This document shows, piece after piece, positions 47,258 to 59,150 of a stretch of DNA of 64,000 nucleotides (positions within the stretch are counted from its first letter, which is position 1; each line of letters opens with the position of its first letter). A program made the position numbers and the translations under genes. Origin of the DNA: Pyropia haitanensis (lineage: Eukaryota; Rhodophyta; Bangiophyceae; Bangiales; Bangiaceae); NCBI GenBank assembly GCA_008729055.1, contig SDUX01000020.1:1-64000 (forward strand). The letters are read 5' to 3'. The notes beneath the pieces were generated by a model. That model was not told the origin of the DNA, searched no databases, and was given only the letters and a program-made list of their open reading frames with translations.

Positions 47258-47864
47258 GGGTACGCGGACAGGGCTCAGTGGCGGAATCGAGTGGCGCTCG
47301 TGCTGGAGCGGCAGCAGGTTCCGGCTTGGCGGTGGCGGAATCGCAGCTGTCTAGCACCGGCAAGCGGCCTGTGCAACGTTTGGGTGCGTTGACGGTTAGT
47401 CGGTACCGGCCTCCGGCGTGGAGTGGTGAAGCAGGGACGGTCCCCCGGGTGCTCCGGAATGTGAGGCTTGGGCTCACTGCCTTCACTGTCGACGGCGGCC
47501 GAAAAGCGGCGCTGCTGTCGGCGCCTGCGTTGGCGCCGTCGCTGTCGGGAGCGGCGGCGGCAACTACGCAACAAGTTGGCAGTCTTCGTGCCGGCTCTGA
47601 TCCCGCCGCCAGACGCAGTTCTCCGAGCGTGACCGCCACCGGCCGCCAATCCTCCCGGCATGCTGGCGACCGCCCATCGCGTGCTCGGGCGGCGGCGCTT
47701 ATGACCGAGTCGGTCGCTATCCGCCACGTGCGACGGGTTCTGGACTCTGTCGTTCGCACTTATGTGTGTCGCTTTGAGCAGTTGCTCTATGTGCACGACG
47801 CGCACAACGATGCGGGGATGGGTCAGCGGACCGGCAGTGAAAGGAGCAGCAGCAGCGGCAGCAC

Positions 47865-47895
<31 letters not shown>

Positions 47896-49310
47896 AGTCT
47901 GTCAAGCAGCGGGAGCGATGGTGCCCGTGGCGGCCAAACTGACAGCGGCAGTCAGAGCCGCACCGGTCGCTACAGGGGCAACAACAGCAGTGGCAGCAGC
48001 GGCACTGTCCGTCCTCGTTTGAGTCGTAGGCCATCATCCGCAGGCGCAGGAGCAGCTGCCGCAGCAATCGGGGGCACCCTGGGCATCGCGCAGCCGCTCG
48101 TCGGGCGAGTTCAACTGGTGCTGACCGACCCTCCGTACAACATCCGCCGACTGAGTGGTAAGGAGTGGTCCGACCACGACACGCTGTCTGACGTGGACAT
48201 GCGCATGTGCGTCGACCTCTTTCGTTCGCTGCTTCGTCCGGGCGGGCACTTGCTGCTGTTTTGCTCACCTGAGCAGCACCCGGTGTGGGTGAATCTTCTT
48301 CGCGCGTGTATGGACATGGACGGGCGTCATCCAGCGGGCGGCTTGGACGACGAAGAGGAATCACAGCGTTCGGGCAAGCGGCGCCGTGGGGCGGCGGGCA
48401 AGCGGTCGTCCCTGTCGGGCGTTGCGTCGTTCCACGTGGATTCGGCTCCCCTCCTCATCGTCAAGGACCCGCACGCTTTTACTCCTCAGCGGCGGAGCTC
48501 GACCAACCTGTCACGCAAGGTCGAGTATGTTCTACACGCGACTCGAACGGGCGCGACTGCGCAAGACGCGTACGAAAGCGTCAACTACCGGACATTCAAC
48601 TCTGTGCCGTCGCGCTTTCCTGCTCATCTCAACGTCATTGACAATGTACGGCCGCCCCTGTATCACGAAGTGGTTCGGCGAGAAGGCCACGATGGTGACA
48701 AGCGCACCCGCAAGTGGATGCGGCCCGAGCAAAAGTCGTTGGCGCTGATTGAGGAGCTCATCCAACGTTTCAGTCAACCTCGAGACCTTGTCGTTGATCC
48801 GTTTTCGGGCACCTGCGTGACGGCGCTGGCCAGTCTCAGCATTCCCATGGGTCAGTACCGTCTGGCGGTATGCTGTGATGCAGACGCTGCTGTCATCGAG
48901 TCGTCGGCTCCTCGACTACGTCGGGCTGTCGTGGATCAGCTCCGCATTGGTAACTTTTGCGGGTTGGCCAAAGACTCGGAGGAGGCAACTGTGTGGGCAG
49001 AAGCGGCCCACTTATTGGCTGTGCTCGGACAGGATGGGAGCAGTGACGGCGGTGGCAGTCGTGAGGGCGGTGGTGGCACGAGCGTCGCCGGTGTAGGGCG
49101 CCGCCCAGCAGCATCCCCCGAGGTGACCGTCGTCGGCAAAGCTGTGTCTACAGCAGTTGGCAGCCGCGGTGATGGGTCAACTTCTGTTGCAGGCGTGGCC
49201 AGCACAAATGTAGTTGGTGCGGCGGCGGCGGCAAGTTCTCCATCCCTGGGCTGTGTGGAGTCTGCTGCCGGTGCGGATGGGCGACTCGGGCCGCTTTTTG
49301 ACTTTGCACC
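45733..49310 (+). CDS. Large protein with beta-class DNA amino-methyltransferase domain (3' truncated)
   Basis: The first ATG is at 45733; the frame is open upstream from 45556 without ATG. The first 780 residues match nothing I recognise and contain a poly-Ala run and Gly/Ser-rich linkers. The catalytic domain has D-P-P-Y at residue 799 (48127-48138), then R-P-G-G-H-L-L-L-F, a region around F-T-P-Q-R-R-S-S-T-N that may contact the target, and D-P-F-S-G-T at residue 1022. The order motif IV, then target region, then motif I is that of beta-class N6-adenine/N4-cytosine methyltransferases, mostly known from bacteria and phages. Truncation by unit 5 comes after 1192 residues. The frame then runs 27 codons into the unit 5 leader and stops at 49390-49392. 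All recognisable catalytic motifs are kept, so activity is possible. Confidence 0.75.
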
Positions 49311-50788
49311 TAAGGTAAGAATACACGGAAGGAACGTGGGACCCCTCTCAATGAATCAATTTCGCAGTGTTTCGGAAATGACGCAACTGTAAGGAACCCC
49401 CAGACTGCGTCGATTTCGCCGGGTGGCCCGTACGCGTCAATTTCCCCCCTACGTTCCTTCCCCCTGCGTCGCTTCCAACTCGTCTCTCATTGGCCCCCGA
49501 CCTGGAAGCGACGCAACCCCCCCCAGTGCGTCAATTTCGCACCCTCTGCGTCGTTTCCCCATCGCCCCTCATTGGTCCTCGGCTGGGAAGAAACGATCCC
49601 CCTCCAATGCGTCGATTCCGGCCCCTCCTGCGTTCTTTCCCGCCACCCTGCACCTCCTCCCCCCCTCTCCTTTCCCACATTCGAAACTGCCGCCCCCGCC
49701 CTCGGGTCTACCAACTCGCAGTCGATTTCCGCCTGCCCCCTGTCCCTCCTCCCGCCCCCACCCCTCTCCCGCGTACAAATATTCAAATCCCACCATCCCC
49801 CCTCCCCTCCCCCCTCTCCCCCGCCCTCTACTCGAGTAGGCATCTGCACTAAGTCGAGTAGCCCCCTCTCTCTGTCGCCCGTTACAAATAGCCGGTCCCC
49901 CCGCCTCACCTGCACTCTCTCTCGTGCTGTGCGTCATTTTTCCTCCCTCCCCTCGTCCCCCCTCGTTGATCCCGTCCGTGCGTGCCCCCCCCCTCCACAT
50001 TATTTGTCCCTCCGGCCCCCCCACTCGATGTGCCTCAGTGTCCGTTTCGTTTTACCTCGCCCCCCTCGCTCCAGCAGTCTCCCCCGTGCTGTGGGTCAAA
50101 TTTCCCCCTTCCGCCCGCCCTCCCCCGTATTGATCCCCACCTTTGATTGCCCCTCCCGCCCGCGTAGCTCTGTCTCTCCCCGCCCCCCAATCCACGTCCC
50201 TCACTGTCCGTTTCGTTTTACTCCGCGCCCCCCTGCCCAGTAGTCTCCCCTGCCCTCTGGGTCAAATTTCCCCGCTCCGCCCGCCCTCCCCCGCATTGAT
50301 CCCCACCTGTGATTCCCCCTCCCGCGTACCTCGTGCTCTCCCCTCCCCCCGATCCGCGTCCCTCACTGTCCGTTACGTCTTACCCCATCGTCCAAAAATT
50401 TCGCGCCATTCCCACCGTTCCCCCCCGACCGTTTTTTTGCCGTTACGACTGCCGACTGGGCCCGCTCCAACCCGCCCATTCATCCAACTGCCCACCCCCT
50501 AACCCGGCAGGTCCCCTGCGCGCGATCTTGCTTGCGTTCCCAGTCGTATGTAGCGTCCCCCCGCAGTGCCCTTTTTTCTTTCTCTTCCCGCCGTTTCCGC
50601 CGTCTTCACCTGCCGCGCCGCCCGTCTTGCTCCCCCACGTCCCTCCCTCCCACTCCACGCCTTCCCAGTTACTGATCGCACGCCCCTCCTTTGCACTGGG
50701 GCTGGCCTGTACGCCAGTCGTCGTCTTCCTCACCCCCTGCCCTCCCCTCCCCTCTCTCCCCCCCCTCCTTCTCCTACCCCCATCCAGC
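49311..50788 (+). other. A-type leader, 1.5 kb, gene-free (unit 5)
   Basis: Near-identical to 3600-5077, with a few substitutions and C-run length changes. It is rich in C and T on the + strand, with TGCGTC(A/G)ATTTCG-like motifs in the first 350 bases and degenerate repeats after that. The frame that opens at 50309 upstream of the true start is composition-driven. Confidence 0.6.
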
Positions 50789-51660
50789 ATGGACGGCGCG
50801 GCGGGTCCTGCCGGCAGCCCTTCCCCGCAAACTCCAGCCCGCCCTCCTGCTGCTGCTGCTGCTGCTGCTGCGGCTGCCGTCCCTGCTGCAGCCCCTCCCG
50901 CGGCGCCCTTGCCCCCCGCCAGTTGTGCTACCGCCCCATTTGTCTCGCCCGGGCCGCCCATCGCGCCCCTCCCCGCCCCCCCCACGCTAGTACCAGCGTC
51001 TGATGCACCCCGCGTCGACGCTGGCGCCCCGCCTGCGGGGCCTGCCGGGCTGCCGCCGCGTGGGCCGGATACCGTGGCGCCCCCGCTCTGGACGGGGCTC
51101 TACGTTTGGGAGCAGGCGGCGCTGGTCATCTGCGTGCCCTGCCAGACGACCATCGAGTCGGCGGCGCAGTTCAAGAACCACCTGAGCCTGCGCACGCACA
51201 AGCAAGCCACGCGGGCCGCCTGTGGCGCCGAGGGCGGTGCGCCGCTGCCGGCAGGCTCCCAGCTGCCGGCCTACGCGGTGTCTACCGTGGCGCAGAGCCT
51301 GGCCGCCCTCACCGCCACGGCTGAGCCGGCGCAAGCGGCTCTGCGCGAGCGCTACTCCTCGTCGCCGTGGCCGGCCTCCCCCACCGCCCCTCATCTCGGT
51401 CCCGTGCCCGGTCTGCCGGTGCACACTGGCCAGTGGGGCTGCTTTTCGTGCCGGCGGGCGGCGTCGACGGCCAAGGCGCTGACCAAGGTGCACGAAGCGC
51501 CTGCCGTCCCCGATGGCGACCTGTGCACCAACACCGCCTTTACAGACGGCCTGGCGGTGCAGTCGCTCAAGCGTGGCAACCGGTGTGCCAAGTTTCCGGT
51601 CACCACCGCGGCGGCACCGCTTGGCCCCACTGGCGCGCCCGTTACGGCACTGGCCACGGG

Positions 51661-51704
<44 letters not shown>

Positions 51705-51839
51705 GGGCTGCCACAACGACCGGGAGCAGCAGCGCGGGCACTCTCACGCATGGTGGAGGAGCAGCCCCTTCCGCGGCGATGCTGCCGCTCGACACCTTTC
51801 TCGGTGTCGCCCCTGTGGGGTTGCAGCGGAACGGCTCTG

Positions 51840-51870
<31 letters not shown>

Positions 51871-54487
51871 GGCTGTCGCCGGCAGCAGGGCTTCCCCGTC
51901 GGCGGCGGCGCGGCTCACCGTGTCGGAGAGTACCGCCGACAGTCAGTCTGGTGGGCTTCTCCAGATCTACCGTTTCAACGACTCCCTCAAGGACATGCAC
52001 TGGACTGCCGTGTCTGTCATGCAGCGGTACGGCTACTTTATGCCCACGCCTGGGCCGGTCGTGTACAAGAATGACGACCTGGAGCATGGCAAGGCTCGGC
52101 TCCCCGCCCTCGGTTGGTTTTTCTTTGCGTGCCTCAAGGCCGCGGTGCTGTGGCTGTATCGTGATGCCATCGCGTACTTGCGCGGCTGCGACAACGTCAT
52201 TGCGTCTCGCCTGCGCGTCGGCCAGACGGCGGGGGACATGCGGCAGCGGCCGTTCAACATCCGCATCACAGAACCGTCGCTGATCAAGTACGCCCGGGAC
52301 GAGGCGGTCCTGCTTTACGTCGCGCAGGACATTGCTGGCCTCGGCCAGCTATCCGCCGCCGAGGCGCTCGAGGCCGGTTACGACGTGCCGTCGCTCAGCC
52401 CGGCTACGGTGGACGCCATTCAAGCCCTGCGTGAGGCGTACCAGGCGCACGCCGCGACGGTGCTCTACAATGTCCGCCGCCAACGCCGCCGCCAATCAGC
52501 TGGTGGCAGCAGCGGTAGTGTCGCCGCCGGCGGGCACGACGGGGGGCAGCAGCAGCAGCAGCAGCAGCGGCAGCAGCCGTGGCCGTTGGGCGTGGCACCA
52601 GAGGACGAGGACGACGCGACAAAGGTCGCTCGTGTGCTCCTGGTGCCGCATGTCAACGCGCTAATGCGATTGCTGCACCACGAGCGGTACGACTCGCGTC
52701 CCGCTCGCGTCGGCGGCCAGGGCAAGACGCGCTGTGACATTGGCCTCGTCATGCCCTTCCTGTCGGTCGTCTACCCGTCGTGTGTCACCGCCGTGTCGCC
52801 CGCAAACCGCGGCGGCGGCGGTGGCGTCGACGCGAGCGAAGCGGCGCGGACGGCAAAGTACCTGGACGCGACGGGGGCGCAGCATCTGGCGGGCGCCATG
52901 CTCTTTGGCACCCACATTGCCAACGCCCGAGCGTTTATGGACATTGAGTCCGAGTCTGTCGAGGCGTCGTTCAAGCTCATCCAGGAGGCTACCGACCCGT
53001 CGTCTACGACCGCAGCTGCCTACATCGTGCAGCTGTACGCCCACGGCGAAAGCATCGGTCGAGCCGAGGCGGTCGCCCCCGCCTTTCTACCGTGTGACGA
53101 GCCGGAGCACCTGGCGGGTGCCCCAGAGGAGGCCATGTGCGGCTCGCTGCTGTCGCAGGGTCTACACCTCAGCACCATCACTCTCGGCGACCGGGTGGCC
53201 AAACTACAGCGCCTCGCCATGCAAGAAATGACAGAGCTGCTCTTTGGCTACGACCCCGAGCCGTCTGGCTTTTTCGCAGAGGCCGTCCACCTCACCGACA
53301 TCCCCAATCGCCAAGTACCCGGCGTCTCGTTTTTGCAGATGCCGGCCAACCAGGCCCTGCTGCGACGCTGGCAGGCTCACTTTTTGGCGTCGGGAGTGCT
53401 GGACTCGCCCTCTTGCCCTGTCCGCCCGGCGGTCAAGACGCCCACCACCACTGCCGCTGGTGGTGGTGGAGCTGCTGCCGCCGACACCACCAACCCCAAC
53501 ACCACCGACCCCCCCCCTTTGTCTGACCCGGTGCTGGAGGTCGACCCGTCCGCCCCACCCGTCATCACGGACGCTGCCGGGCTCGCGGCGTGGCGCAAAA
53601 AGCTGGACCGTCTTCGCGCCCGCCTGTGGGCAATCGTCCACGCCGTCGGCGGCGCGCCACCGCGGCAGACCGAGAGTGCCGCGCTCACCATCTGCCCGTC
53701 TACGGCCCGCTCGCGGCGCGGTCTGTACGTCCACAAAGGCTCTGTCTACACCATCCTGACCTACCACAAGGCCCAAGTCGAGCACCAAGGCCGCGGCCGA
53801 CCCATCATTCGTTGGCTGGACGCTGCCACATCCACGCTCCTGCTCCTGTACATGGTGTTTTTGGAAACGTTGGAGGCGTACTTTGCCCGCGCTCGTCCGG
53901 CGGGTGCCAGCGCCGGCTCTGCTGCTGCTGCTGCTGCTGCTCCTGGTGCATCGTCGTCGGCCGTGTCCATCTGGTCCTCCCTGTCCGACCGCTCCCTGCT
54001 GTTTCGAGACTGTCGTGGGCAACCTCTCCCCGTGCGCGCCCTCTCGACGGCCTTTGAGGTGGACTTGTTGGGTGGTGCGTCGTTGTTGCCCATCGGCGTT
54101 CGAATCTACCGCCAGTGGGCAGCTGCAGTGGCCAAGCTGGTGACCAAGATGGACATCTCCGACCCCCACTTTGGGGACCCCGACGGCGTGTGTGGCGACG
54201 CCGTCGCGTCGCTGGCCTCTGCCTTCCCTGGTGTCCCAGACTGGGGACGCGTGCTGGAGCTCCAGAGCGGCCACAGCACGCGCACGGCCGCGACCAACTA
54301 CGCGGGCGACCCGAGCCTGTCGTTTGGAGACGTCAACAACTCGTCCTTTTTCCTATTCAAGGGCGGCTCCCTGCGCTGGCACGCGTCTTTGGGCTTGGCG
54401 TCCAACCACTTTCCCAACCACCTGCGCCACCCCCTCGCCGAGCAGCAGTGCATGCGCATCGTCGCGGCTGGTCCGAGTGCTGCTGCC

Positions 54488-54519
<32 letters not shown>

Positions 54520-54657
54520 CGCCGCTGGTGCGGCCGCCGGCCGTTCGGCCGTAGCGCACGGTCCGCGCCACCTCTCTCTTTTGGGACAGGCGAGTGGGGG
54601 CGGCGTCACCGCGACTAGGCCCGCCGCTGCCGCCGCCGCCTCCGCCGCCTCTGGTCC

Positions 54658-54702
<45 letters not shown>

Positions 54703-55963
54703 CGCCAGCCGGGCCGCGACGGGTGCGTCCGCGGCGGCATTGTCGTCCAATGTCGGGCCCAGCCTGGAAGAGCAGATGTGCCGCCCTCGGCGCCTGCCTG
54801 CGGCCCAAGTTGTCAAGGCTGTGGACACCTCTGTCAAGGAAGTTTTTGGCGCAGGTGCAGCCGGCCTGTACAAGTCTGAAGAGCAGCGGCAAGCCGTGCA
54901 CGCCGTTGCGGTGGCGCGTGATCCGCAGACGCTGCTCATCGTCTTGCCAACGGGTGGCGGCAAGACCCTCTCCTTTCTCGGCCCCGCTCGTGCCGAGGCA
55001 GCGGCTGCTACGGCTTTTGCGCTGGCCGCCGCTGCCCGCGCCGCTGCTGCAGCTGTGCGTCCCGGCCAGAGCGTGTCCCAGCAGGGAGCAGCGTCAGCCA
55101 TCGCCGACTCGTTGTCGCACCAGACGCTCTTGTGGTCGACGTACGCGGCGGCAGCAGCGGACGCCGGGCGGGCGGACAACCAGTTGGGACCCGCCGTGAC
55201 GATCGTACTGACGCCGACGCGGGCTGTTACTGCCAATGTGCTCACTGCCGCCAACCAGCTAAGCGTTCCTGTCTCTGTTTGGCGGCGTGGCGGCGCTTCC
55301 ACCCGCAATTCTACCGCGGCGATCGTCGTGCTCGACGTGTGCACAGCGGTGCAGGACATGGCGGCCTTTCTCGAGTTTCTGCGCCACCTCGAAGGGGTCT
55401 GCCGTCTGGCCCGTGTGGTTGTTGATGAAGTGCACCTCCTCCCTCTGTGGTCAACCTTTCGCAACCACATGATGCACGTCCGCTCCATCCTCTCGCAGCT
55501 CTCCTGCCCGCTCATCCTCCTGACAGCGACGGCCCCTCCTGCATGGCTCACCACCCTCCTTTCGTTTGTGGGCACGCCGCCTAGCAGGCCATTTGCCACC
55601 ATTCGGCCCGTGTCTACCCGACGGGTCAACATCCGCTACATTGTCGAGCACAGCCGGCGCCCCTTTGCAAACAGCATGGCACCGGCAGCCAACAGGGCGC
55701 TCCACGACGCGGTTGCGCAACGCGTTGCGGAGCAGGTGCGGCAGATTGGCAACCCGTCGGGCGACGCTTCGGGCCGCTCTGCGGTCATTGGCGTCTTTTG
55801 CGAGACGGTGGAAGAGGTCAACGGCGTTGCCAACAGCTTGTGTGGCATCCCCAGACATCGTGCCGAGCCCCCGCCGCGGGCTGCTCTTCACGACATGCGT
55901 GACGTGGCCGTCCTCAAGTTCCACGCTGCGGCAGCCACCATTGCGCAGCGTGTCCCAGAGGCC

Positions 55964-56007
<44 letters not shown>

Positions 56008-57919
56008 GGCGGCGGCGCCCCTTGGTGCCCCCCGTGCTCCCGCCGCACCTGCCCACTCCTCCGCACCGGTTGTCTCGGCGAGCGCCTCTGGCCCCACGAG
56101 CGGCACGACCCGCGCCGGTGGCGATGGCGGCGGCGGTGACCCCGAGCCCGACACGCGGCCAACGTTCCATGTGCACACCCTCTTTTCCGATGGCGGCCGC
56201 CCAGCTGATGACGCCTCCTTGATCGCGTCGTACACCGGCAGCAAGTCCGCGGCCGAGGTTGTGGCTTCCACCATCGCGCGCCCGTCTGTCGGCGTTGTCA
56301 TCGTCGTCGGCTCTCCTGCGGTTTCGACAGGCACCGACTTCCCCTCCATGGTGTGGGCTTTGTTCCTCGGCGGTCGGAACCTGTTGACGTTTGGCCAAGC
56401 GTCTGGTCGCCTGTGCCGGTCTCCGTCGCTGGTGGGCACGGCGGTCGTGTGGAACCCACAGGGCTACTCGCGCGTGCTCATGTCGCAGGCGACGGTCGAG
56501 CGGGTGCCCAACTTGGCGGCCCTGGGCAACTTTGACTTGTGGTCTGCCCTCCCTGCTACCGAGTGCCGCAGGCTCGGCTTGGACGCCACCCTCGATGGCT
56601 GTACGCGAGACACGTTTGTGTCGTGCATTGCGGGCGGGTTTGCGCGCTGCGACTATTGTGAGGAGCAGCAGCAGCGGCTGAAGCGCCGTCGCGAGTCGGA
56701 TGGCGCGGGGTCACCCGCCAACCCTCCCGACTCTGGCGCCAGTGGTGGCCGCCGTGAATACCACCCTGGCGGCTCTTCCTCTGGCGGCGGGGCAAGTGAG
56801 ACAGCGGCAGAGCGCAGCGCGCGATTGCGCACTCCTCTGCCGGGGCTTCGTTTTCCGACAAGGAGGCGCCTGGCAGACGACATGGTCATGACCCCTCCGT
56901 CGTCGGGGCCGCCGCCCACGCCGACAACGACCACCCTCATCGAGTCTTCGATGAGAGGTGACACTGGGGGCCTCAGTCGTGGTCCGGTCATGACGTCGCC
57001 GCTGACGCTGTCGCAAGCAGTTGCAGTTCCGCCAACCTCTGTCGTTCCGGGCTCTGCCACTGCTCGTGGAGGCAGTCGTGCCAATGCCGGCGATGGCCCG
57101 TCATCCTCGTCCGCTCCTCCTCCTCCCGCGTCTCTCCAACCCGCCGTGTTTGAGAGTGCCCGCTACGCGCTGGCGGATGACCGGGCGCTGGCGGCTTTTG
57201 CGCTCACCCAGGAGACTGTTGAGCGAGGCCAGCGTGCAGCACTTGCTGTGTGGCGCAGCTACGACCAGGGGGGCTACCAGCCGCCATGCTCGTGGTGCCG
57301 CGCGCTGTCTGTGCCTGTCTCTGTCGGCATGAAGCACACGTCTTCCTCGTGCTTTATTCGTGTTTGCATGAACTGCGTTCGACCGAGCATCCTACGCGAG
57401 TCGGCGAGGACGCCGACAATGGGAGACGTTTGCTGTCAACCGCGCAGCATTTGCAAGGAGGACCCCAAGCCTTGGGATCTCAACACGGATGGGCACATCG
57501 ACCCGACCATCGTTCGCTGTGACGGCTGCTGTTTGCCACGGACGGTGCGCTGCGACGACGAGACGGCGCACGACATGCACGGGGCAGCGCAACTTGGGCC
57601 GACCAAGTGCCCGTGGACGTTGTGCATCAAGGTCATCCTCATCCAGGTGCTCCTGGCGCGCACCCACATGTCTGTCGGCAAGCCTGAGTTTGCGCCGGCC
57701 TTGTTCAAGGCATGCCAAGTCAAGTGGACGACCCCGCCAAGTCATGCCAGCCAAGGAGCGCCAGAGCGCCTTATCCCCGACGAGCTGCTGGCGTGGGGGC
57801 CCAACACGCGCCAGCAAGGTACAGACGCGATTGCGCGCTGGCTCACGAGCGGCGGTAAGCTGCCCAACATCGTTTTGTTTGCACCTGTCTTGGCGCGTGC
57901 GTTTGATCTATCGTTTTGA
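50789..57919 (+). CDS. C2H2 finger / tyrosine-recombinase-like / RecQ-like helicase protein, A type, full length
   Basis: The start ATG 50789 (M-D-G-A-A-G) is chosen because upstream sequence is leader. It gives 2376 residues in one frame to TGA 57917-57919. N-terminal finger: C115, C118, H131, H137. The recombinase-like part has R1105-x-x-R1108, then G-H1162 and Y1171, nine residues apart as in phage-type integrases; the usual H-x-x-R is R-x-x-R. The superfamily-2 helicase has Walker A G-G-G-K-T from 1389, T-P-T-R, D-E-V-H from 1546, T-A-T-A-P, S-T-G-T-D-F and Q-A-S-G-R-L-C-R from 1870. A Cys-rich region near 2165-2290 probably binds zinc. Long Ala, Gly and Gln runs link the domains. I recall similar finger-recombinase-helicase proteins in fungal genomes, often subtelomeric. 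A role in moving or maintaining the element is inference; the fusion and motifs are seen. Confidence 0.9.
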
Positions 57920-58103
57920 CAATGCGTGAATTTTGAGTTGGCGCCATAAAGCTGAGGAGGGGGAATGTTAATTCCGAATTTGTTTCCAATTACATTCGAT
58001 AAAAAATTCACAACTCACCAAAGTTGGACGTTTCACTGATGGGTCACAACACATGCAGATTTCAATACTTAACTGAAGGACTTGGATCGACACCGCACCG
58101 TAC

Positions 58104-58931
58104 CATCCGAGTAGTACTACTGATCCACGACATCAGTGGTCCTGCTTGTAACAAAGTCAGCAAGCCAGTGCTACTGGTGCATGTGCCCAGTAGTGCTACT
58201 CGTACCCACTTCACTGAACCCCGCCAGTGGTGCTCCTGGTTCACAACACGACAAGTGCTACTCTTCTCGAGCTCAGACAGCCAGGCCAGTAGTGCTACTG
58301 GAGCATGCAACCAGTAGTGCTACTCCAACCAACTGGACAGGACCCCGCCAGTTGTGGTCTGGGGTGACGGGAGAGTAGTGCTACTCGTATCGAGTTGACC
58401 AAGGCAGACCAGTAGTACTACTGGGGCACGTGCCCAGTACTGCTAGGACCAAATTCACAGCACCCCTCCAGTGGTGACGACACCAGTAGTACTACTGGTG
58501 ACCAGTTCAGACAGCCAGGCCAGAAGTGCTACTCGGGCATGCAACCAGTAGTGCTACTCGAACCAACAGGACAGGACCCCGCCAGTTGTGGTCTGGGGTG
58601 ACGGGAGAGTAGTGCTACTCGTATCGAGTTGACCAAGGCAGACCAGTAGTACTACTGGGGCACGTGCCCAGTACTGCTACTCGGACCAAATGCACAGCAC
58701 CCCTCCATTGGTGACGACACCAGTAGTACTACTGGTGTCCAGTTCAGACAGCCACCGAGGTTACTGCACATGGTCAGCAGGGCCTCTGGGCATTGCCACG
58801 AGTAGCAATACTCCCTCCAAGCAGAGTGGTCCATTTTGCATGTGATGTTCAGTAGCACTACTGGTCGTGGGAGTTGTGGACCTTTTCTGTCCAGGACTGA
58901 TGGGTCGAGTGTGTACCAGTAGTACTACTGG
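58104..58931. repeat. A-type palindromes (CCAGTAGTACTACTGG) and 234-bp tandem repeat
   Basis: Perfect palindromes lie at 58409-58424, 58481-58500 (20 bp), 58643-58658, 58716-58739 (24 bp) and 58916-58931, plus a core at 58111-58120. Between them are many near copies with centre GTAGTGCTAC, for example 58373-58386. CAGACAGCCAGG recurs at 58274 and 58508, and CAGACAGCCA near 58745, marking a period of about 234 bp. The core GTAGTACTAC is shared with the B type; the flanks are CCA/TGG instead of TTCC/GGAA. Confidence 0.9.
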
Positions 58932-59150
58932 CAGACGTCTTCCACAATGTCTTTCGTTTCACAGCTCTCGGTCGAAAACAATTATCGTAAGTGCGACTTA
59001 GTTGGACTTACTTTTCTGACAGACCAGTCGCCCGGAATTGTTATGGACCATTTATTGACCTATTTTTTTTGGATCACGCGTTTCGATTTACGTGGCCGAG
59101 AGACATGCTCGGGCCCCTCGAAATCGGGCCATTGGAAGGGTGTCCGTATC

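Larger units (their letters stand above)
14605..49310 (+). mobile_element. Composite element unit 4 (B lineage), longest copy, with three genes
   Basis: This copy runs from its left end TACCATAAGAATATACACGG through a leader, a full recombinase-helicase gene, a palindrome-bearing intergenic region, the ParB-like/dioxygenase gene and a second palindrome array to a methyltransferase gene. The last is cut by the left end of unit 5 at 49311. Without the inserted Ty3/gypsy element about 27 kb remain, so a full unit is longer than that. No right end of this element type is visible in the window. Confidence 0.75.
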
